From positions 1 to 50,288 of the forward strand of contig JAEUPJ010000073.1 of assembly GCA_016790285.1 (NCBI GenBank): 50,288 nt of DNA, read 5' to 3'. A program made the position numbers and the translations under genes. Below, piece by piece: positions 46,352 through 50,288 of this stretch. This DNA comes from Roseateles sp. Lineage in GTDB: Bacteria > Pseudomonadota > Gammaproteobacteria > Burkholderiales > Burkholderiaceae_C. How positions within the stretch are numbered: the first letter of the stretch is position 1; every line of letters starts with the position of its first letter. Below the pieces are notes generated by a model, which was given only the letters and a program-made list of their open reading frames with translations, did not search any database and had not been told where the DNA came from.

Positions 46352-48831
46352 CGCGCGGCCTCCGACGGCGTCGAGCCCGCACTGCCGGGAAACGCGAGGA
46401 ACTCGACCTTGCTGAAGGGCTCGACCATGTCGTCGTAGTGCGGGCTGATCACGTTGCCCGACTGCCCGGTGCAGTTCATGTAGTGGTGCACCACCCGGTC
46501 ACGCCCCATGCTGATGACTTGGCGAGAGCTCGAACCCAGGCCCTGCACGAAGCCCTTCTTGTCGTCAAAGCGCGGTGCCGCCACGTTGATGGTGTTTGGT
46601 GAGCCGCCCACCGGCACCCGCTGCTCGAACAGGAGGTTGAGCGGTGGCACGTCGCTGAAGGGCCGGTGCACGTAGACCGAGCGCTGCAGCTGGTCCCACC
46701 GCCAGTCATCCATCGACTGCTCGCGCGAGAGCTTGCGGATGTCGATGAGCGCCGAACGCAGGGTCCGTTGCAGGATGGCGTTGCAGCTGTCGGGGGTTGC
46801 GTCGTCCCCTTGGCCGCACCAGGGCGAGTTGCCGCTGGTCAGGATCTCGTGCAGCCCGTCGAGCCCCACGCTCTGCGTCAGGTGCTGCAGGTAGCTCGCC
46901 TGGCCCGGCTTGTTCCAGTACCACTGCAGCTTGTCGTGGAACAGGTGCTTGCGCAGGTGCGCCATCCACATGTTGAAGATCGCCGCGGCCTGGTTGTCGC
47001 CGCCCATGTCACCGTTCCAGCGGCGGATGAGGTCGATGGCGCGCGCCTGATCCGCGTCCAGGGGCTTGAAGCGGTTGCCGAGATCCCGCACGAGGTCGGC
47101 GGCCGCCAAGTCGATGCTGTCGGCCTGGATGCGCTCCATGTCCTGAACCGTCAACCGGCGGCCGTCGCGCACGCCGGCCTGCAGCAGGTCCAGGATGCGC
47201 TGCGCCCGGGCGGGCTCTGACCATTCGCTGGAGATGAAGTACGGGTAGCGATCGTCGACGACCTTGTTGTTGGCGTTGACGAGGAAGCCCGACGGCGGGT
47301 TGTAGGCACGTGGCAAGGCCTCGAAGGGCACGTAGCCCTTGAGGCCGAAGTCATCGTTCCAGCCCGGCACCGGCGCCATGCCCTGCCCCTGCTTGCGCAC
47401 GGGGATGCGGCCCGCACCCAGGTAGCCGATGTTGCCGCCGCGGTCGGCATACATGAGGTTCATGGCGGGCGCCACGAGATGCCGCCAGGCGTCGGTGAAG
47501 GTCGCCCAGTCGCCCGCGTACTGCACGCGGAACAGCGCCTCGTAGCTCGTGTCTCCAGGCTCCAGTGCCACCCAGCGCATGGTCACGGGTTGCTCGAAAA
47601 CCTGGAACTGGTCGGAGATGACAGGCCCGTGCCGCGTGGACCGGACCAGCGCCTTGATAGGCCGGTAGGGTGCGTTGAGGAGCTCGGGCGGGCGGGTCTT
47701 GATGGCGATGGTTTCCGTGCGCTGCTCGAACGGGCGCATGCGGCCGTTGTCCTCGTAGCGGGTCGGGTCCAGCGGGTCCAGCCGCTCCAGCATCAGGTCC
47801 TGGGTGTCGGCCATCATGCTCGTGCCGCCCCAGCTGATGCGATCGTTGCGGCCCGAGAACACGATGGGCAGCCCCGCCAGTCCCATGCCCGCGACATCCA
47901 GCTTGTCCCCCCGGGCGCGGATGGCGTACCAGATCGAAGGGATCTGCAGGGCCAGATGCGGATCGGTGGCCAGCAGGGCCGCGCCATCGGCGGTGTGGCG
48001 CCCCGACACCGCCCAGGCGTTGCTGCCGCGCCCCTTCAGCCCGAGCTGGAAGTCGTGCTGCAGGGCGTCCTGGAGCGCGACGAGCCCTTCCACGGCCCTG
48101 TCGGCCGCGTCAGCCGACAGGCGCGGGGCGTCGGTCGAGACCGTCGTCGGCCCACTCGCCGGGTAGTCCGGAAAGAAGGTCCGCAGCTTGGCCTCGGGCA
48201 GCTTCTGGCTGGCCACGAAACGCGTGATCTCGCTGCTGTAGTTGCCGCCGAGGTTGAAGGCGAACATCTTCAACCAGGCCAGACAGTCCAGCTCGGTCCA
48301 GGGCCTCGGCTTGACGCCGAGAATGCCGAACTCCACCGGCAGCACGCGCGTGGCCGCCAGCGCCGCGTTCAGGCCGAGCGTGTAGCTCTTCAGCGACGCC
48401 TGGGCCTGCGGGCTCAGGGCCGGCCAGGCGGTGCGCGCTGCGCCGTAGAGGTCCAGCGTACGAAAGAAGATGTCACTGGTGACCGTCGTCTTGCCGAAGG
48501 CCTCGCTGAGCTCGCCGTGGATCATGCGGCGCTGCAGTTCCAGCTGCCACAGCCGATCCTGGGCGTGCACGTAGCCGATGGCGTAGAAGGCATCGTTGTC
48601 CGTGCGGGCCTCGATGCTCGGCACGCCATGGGCGTCGCGCTGCACCCGCACCGGCGCGGTCAGGCCTGCGCCCGTCAGGGTCTGCTGGTCCGGGGGGAGA
48701 TCGCTGTCCAGGTAAGCGTTGAACAGCCAGCGGCTGCCGAACACCAGCAGCACCAGGAACAACACGAACCGGACGAGCAGCGGCGAGTCCTTCAGGAACT
48801 TCAGGGGCGTGGAGAGCATGGCGTGCTTCAT
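46348..48831 (-). CDS. Penicillin acylase family hydrolase, PvdQ-like
   Basis: An Ntn-hydrolase precursor of 827 residues. It has an N-terminal membrane segment (VRFVLFLVLLVFGSRWLF), acting as signal or anchor for the periplasm, then VQRDAHGVPSIEARTDNDAF of the alpha chain and the autoproteolysis site KGRGSNAWAVSG: Ser270 becomes the N-terminal nucleophile of the beta chain. The oxyanion asparagine would be in the later VNANNKVVDDRYPY segment. PvdQ removes the fatty acyl chain from pyoverdine precursors after export. Its start overlaps the NRPS stop (ATGA). Resistance or quorum-signal degradation is an alternative role. Confidence 0.85.
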   Translation of the reverse strand: MKHAMLSTPLKFLKDSPLLVRFVLFLVLLVFGSRWLFNAYLDSDLPPDQQTLTGAGLTAPVRVQRDAHGVPSIEARTDNDAFYAIGYVHAQDRLWQLELQRRMIHGELSEAFGKTTVTSDIFFRTLDLYGAARTAWPALSPQAQASLKSYTLGLNAALAATRVLPVEFGILGVKPRPWTELDCLAWLKMFAFNLGGNYSSEITRFVASQKLPEAKLRTFFPDYPASGPTTVSTDAPRLSADAADRAVEGLVALQDALQHDFQLGLKGRGSNAWAVSGRHTADGAALLATDPHLALQIPSIWYAIRARGDKLDVAGMGLAGLPIVFSGRNDRISWGGTSMMADTQDLMLERLDPLDPTRYEDNGRMRPFEQRTETIAIKTRPPELLNAPYRPIKALVRSTRHGPVISDQFQVFEQPVTMRWVALEPGDTSYEALFRVQYAGDWATFTDAWRHLVAPAMNLMYADRGGNIGYLGAGRIPVRKQGQGMAPVPGWNDDFGLKGYVPFEALPRAYNPPSGFLVNANNKVVDDRYPYFISSEWSEPARAQRILDLLQAGVRDGRRLTVQDMERIQADSIDLAAADLVRDLGNRFKPLDADQARAIDLIRRWNGDMGGDNQAAAIFNMWMAHLRKHLFHDKLQWYWNKPGQASYLQHLTQSVGLDGLHEILTSGNSPWCGQGDDATPDSCNAILQRTLRSALIDIRKLSREQSMDDWRWDQLQRSVYVHRPFSDVPPLNLLFEQRVPVGGSPNTINVAAPRFDDKKGFVQGLGSSSRQVISMGRDRVVHHYMNCTGQSGNVISPHYDDMVEPFSKVEFLAFPGSAGSTPSEAAR

Positions 48832-50288
48832 GGCGCGGGCGCGGGCTGGCTGGCGGCCAGATCAAGGGTCAGGGCTGCTGCCAGCGCAGCGATATGGGGC
48901 GGCTCGACAAGGCTGTAGTGGTCGCCCGCGAGAACGCGGGTGCGCAGGGCGCGGCCGAGCAGATGCTCCCAGCCGTGTGGCGGTGGCGTGCGGCGTTCGT
49001 CGCGCGCGATGTAGAGCGTGACGGTCGTGGGCACCGGCACGGCCTGCTGTCGCGACAGCGCCCTCGCCAACGCGGCGCGCACTGCAAGATGGCGACGCAG
49101 GGTGTCGGCATCCAGGTCGGTCACACCCGCGGCGTGGGCCTGCGCCTGCGCATCAGCCTGCGTGGGCAAGGGCACGCCCTCCCCCACCGCGCCCGGTGGC
49201 GCAGAGTCGATCAGGGCCAGCAGGCTGACGGTGGCGCCAGCGTCGATCAGCTGGCGTGCCATCTCGTAGGCGATGTTGCCGCCGGCCGACCATCCACCCA
49301 ATCGGTAGGGCCCGTCGGGCTGCACCGCACGGACCTCGTTCACATAGCGGCGCGCGATCTCGGTGATGTCGTCCAGTGGCGTCTCGCCGGGCGCCAACCC
49401 GGTCGCAGCCAGCGCGTACAGGGGCAGATCCGGGTCCAGCACCGCGGCCAGCCGCCGCACATAGTCGACTTCGCCTTCCCCGGGATGCACCAGGAAGAGC
49501 GGCGTCAGCTGCCCCGCAGGACGGATGCGCACCAGGTGCCCCCCGGCCCGGCCCCCCTCCAGCGACGCCGCAAATTCGGCCAACGTCGGGTGTTCGAACA
49601 GACGGCGCAGCGGCACCTCGATCCCCAGCCTCTGGCGCAAACGCGCCATCAGCTGCACCGCGGCGAGCGAATGGCCACCGAGATCGAAGAAGTTGTCGTC
49701 ACGCCCCACCGGCGACACGCCGAGCATGTCCTGCCAGACGCTGGCGATCAGCACCTCCATCGGGCCGCAAGGGGCGGCATGAGGGCGTTGCTCCGAGACG
49801 GCGGACAGGGCCTGCGCGAGGGCCGCACGGTCGACCTTGCCGTTCACGGTCATCGGCAGCTGATCGAGCACCACGACCTGGCTCGGCACCATGTAGTCGG
49901 GCAGCACCTGGGCCAGCTGGGCCCGGCAAACGGCCGGGAGGTCATCGGGAGCCGAGCCCGGCTGTTCCGGCACGACGAACGCAACGAGACGCCGGCCCGC
50001 CTGCCCCAGCGCTTCGGCGGTCACCACCGCGGCTGCCACGTGGGGCACCTGGAGCAGCTGCTGCTCGATCTCCCCGAGCTCGATGCGGAAGCCGCGGATC
50101 TTGACCTGCTCGTCCAGGCGGCCGAGGTAGTCCAGCTCGCCCGCCTCGTCCCAGCGCACCAGATCGCCCGTGCGATACAGGCGCGCGCTCGGCACGCCGC
50201 CCTCAGGCGTCGGGAAGGGATTGGGCACGAAGCGCTGCGCCGTCAGCGCGGGCTGGTTCAGGTAGCCCCGCCCCAGCCCCAGGCCGCC
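48828..50288 (-). CDS. Nonribosomal peptide synthetase, C-terminal part (A-T-TE)
   Basis: The 5' part lies right of the window. From the edge one sees the end of an adenylation domain: GYLNQPALTAQRF, YRTGDLVRWDEAGELDYLGR (A7-A8), QVKIRGFRIELGEIE and MTVNGKVDR (A10 lysine). A carrier domain with the phosphopantetheine serine in FFDLGGHSLAAVQL follows. It ends with a thioesterase of about 240 residues with GGWSAGGNIAYEMA (Ser), LIDSAPP (Asp) and AGDHYSLV (His). The thioesterase releases the product by hydrolysis or cyclisation, so this is the last module. The specificity residues of the adenylation domain lie outside the window. Confidence 0.95.
   Translation of the reverse strand, partial: GGLGLGRGYLNQPALTAQRFVPNPFPTPEGGVPSARLYRTGDLVRWDEAGELDYLGRLDEQVKIRGFRIELGEIEQQLLQVPHVAAAVVTAEALGQAGRRLVAFVVPEQPGSAPDDLPAVCRAQLAQVLPDYMVPSQVVVLDQLPMTVNGKVDRAALAQALSAVSEQRPHAAPCGPMEVLIASVWQDMLGVSPVGRDDNFFDLGGHSLAAVQLMARLRQRLGIEVPLRRLFEHPTLAEFAASLEGGRAGGHLVRIRPAGQLTPLFLVHPGEGEVDYVRRLAAVLDPDLPLYALAATGLAPGETPLDDITEIARRYVNEVRAVQPDGPYRLGGWSAGGNIAYEMARQLIDAGATVSLLALIDSAPPGAVGEGVPLPTQADAQAQAHAAGVTDLDADTLRRHLAVRAALARALSRQQAVPVPTTVTLYIARDERRTPPPHGWEHLLGRALRTRVLAGDHYSLVEPPHIAALAAALTLDLAASQPAPAP

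Overview
The window looks like a chromosome segment of a high-GC betaproteobacterium of the order Burkholderiales, probably from the Rubrivivax/Leptothrix/Roseateles-like families. The evidence is the map-glnD neighbourhood, two PEP-CTERM proteins, the DUF1501/DUF1800 pair, scoAB and the strong G/C bias at third codon positions. The genus is an inference.

Three regions can be separated. (1) Positions 1-8611 are a mobile island with visibly lower GC and different codon use. Its right edge cuts the chromosomal competence gene comEC: the comEC reading frame matches the family up to its GDQNAISE motif and then runs into a sequence starting TGT. That end carries three spaced copies of a motif around GTTCTACGCT, which looks like a Tn7-type transposon end. 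The island also encodes a protein that I align by eye to TnsE of Tn7 (1201-2256), so I read it as a Tn7-like transposon; its tnsABCD-type genes would lie left of the window. The cargo is a TIR-domain protein, a three-gene set (STAS-like/winged-helix protein, small protein, cysteine-cluster protein), a convergent GHKL ATPase with a STAS-like N-terminus, and a membrane protein beside the transposon end. The STAS/Cys-cluster/GHKL cassette is my best candidate for an undescribed defence or signalling system.

(2) Positions 8612-37383 are ordinary chromosome: broken comEC, ridA-like, dsbB, ggt, PEP-CTERM proteins, DUF1501/DUF1800, scoAB, a PAS-LuxR regulator, a prolyl-hydroxylase-like enzyme, yaaA, a BigR-like sulfur module, an EamA/Lrp pair, tolC, a pcm-like gene, a TetR regulator, uppP-map-glnD-mnmH, small membrane proteins, DUF3501/rubrerythrin, an alpha/beta hydrolase and a tRNA-Ala(CGC).

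(3) Positions 37690-50288 are the 3' part of a nonribosomal-peptide operon, all on the minus strand and tightly packed. It starts upstream of the window. In order of transcription it encodes the end of an NRPS (A-T-TE), a PvdQ-like penicillin-acylase-family hydrolase, a SyrD/PvdE-like exporter, a CmcH/NodU-like carbamoyltransferase, an isopenicillin-N-synthase-like oxygenase, an Asp/Asn-hydroxylase-like oxygenase, a CmcI-like methyltransferase, a CmlA-like MBL hydroxylase and a JmjC-like cupin. Together they suggest an acylated peptide that is made in the cytoplasm, hydroxylated, methylated and carbamoylated, exported and then deacylated in the periplasm. I cannot assign a known product.
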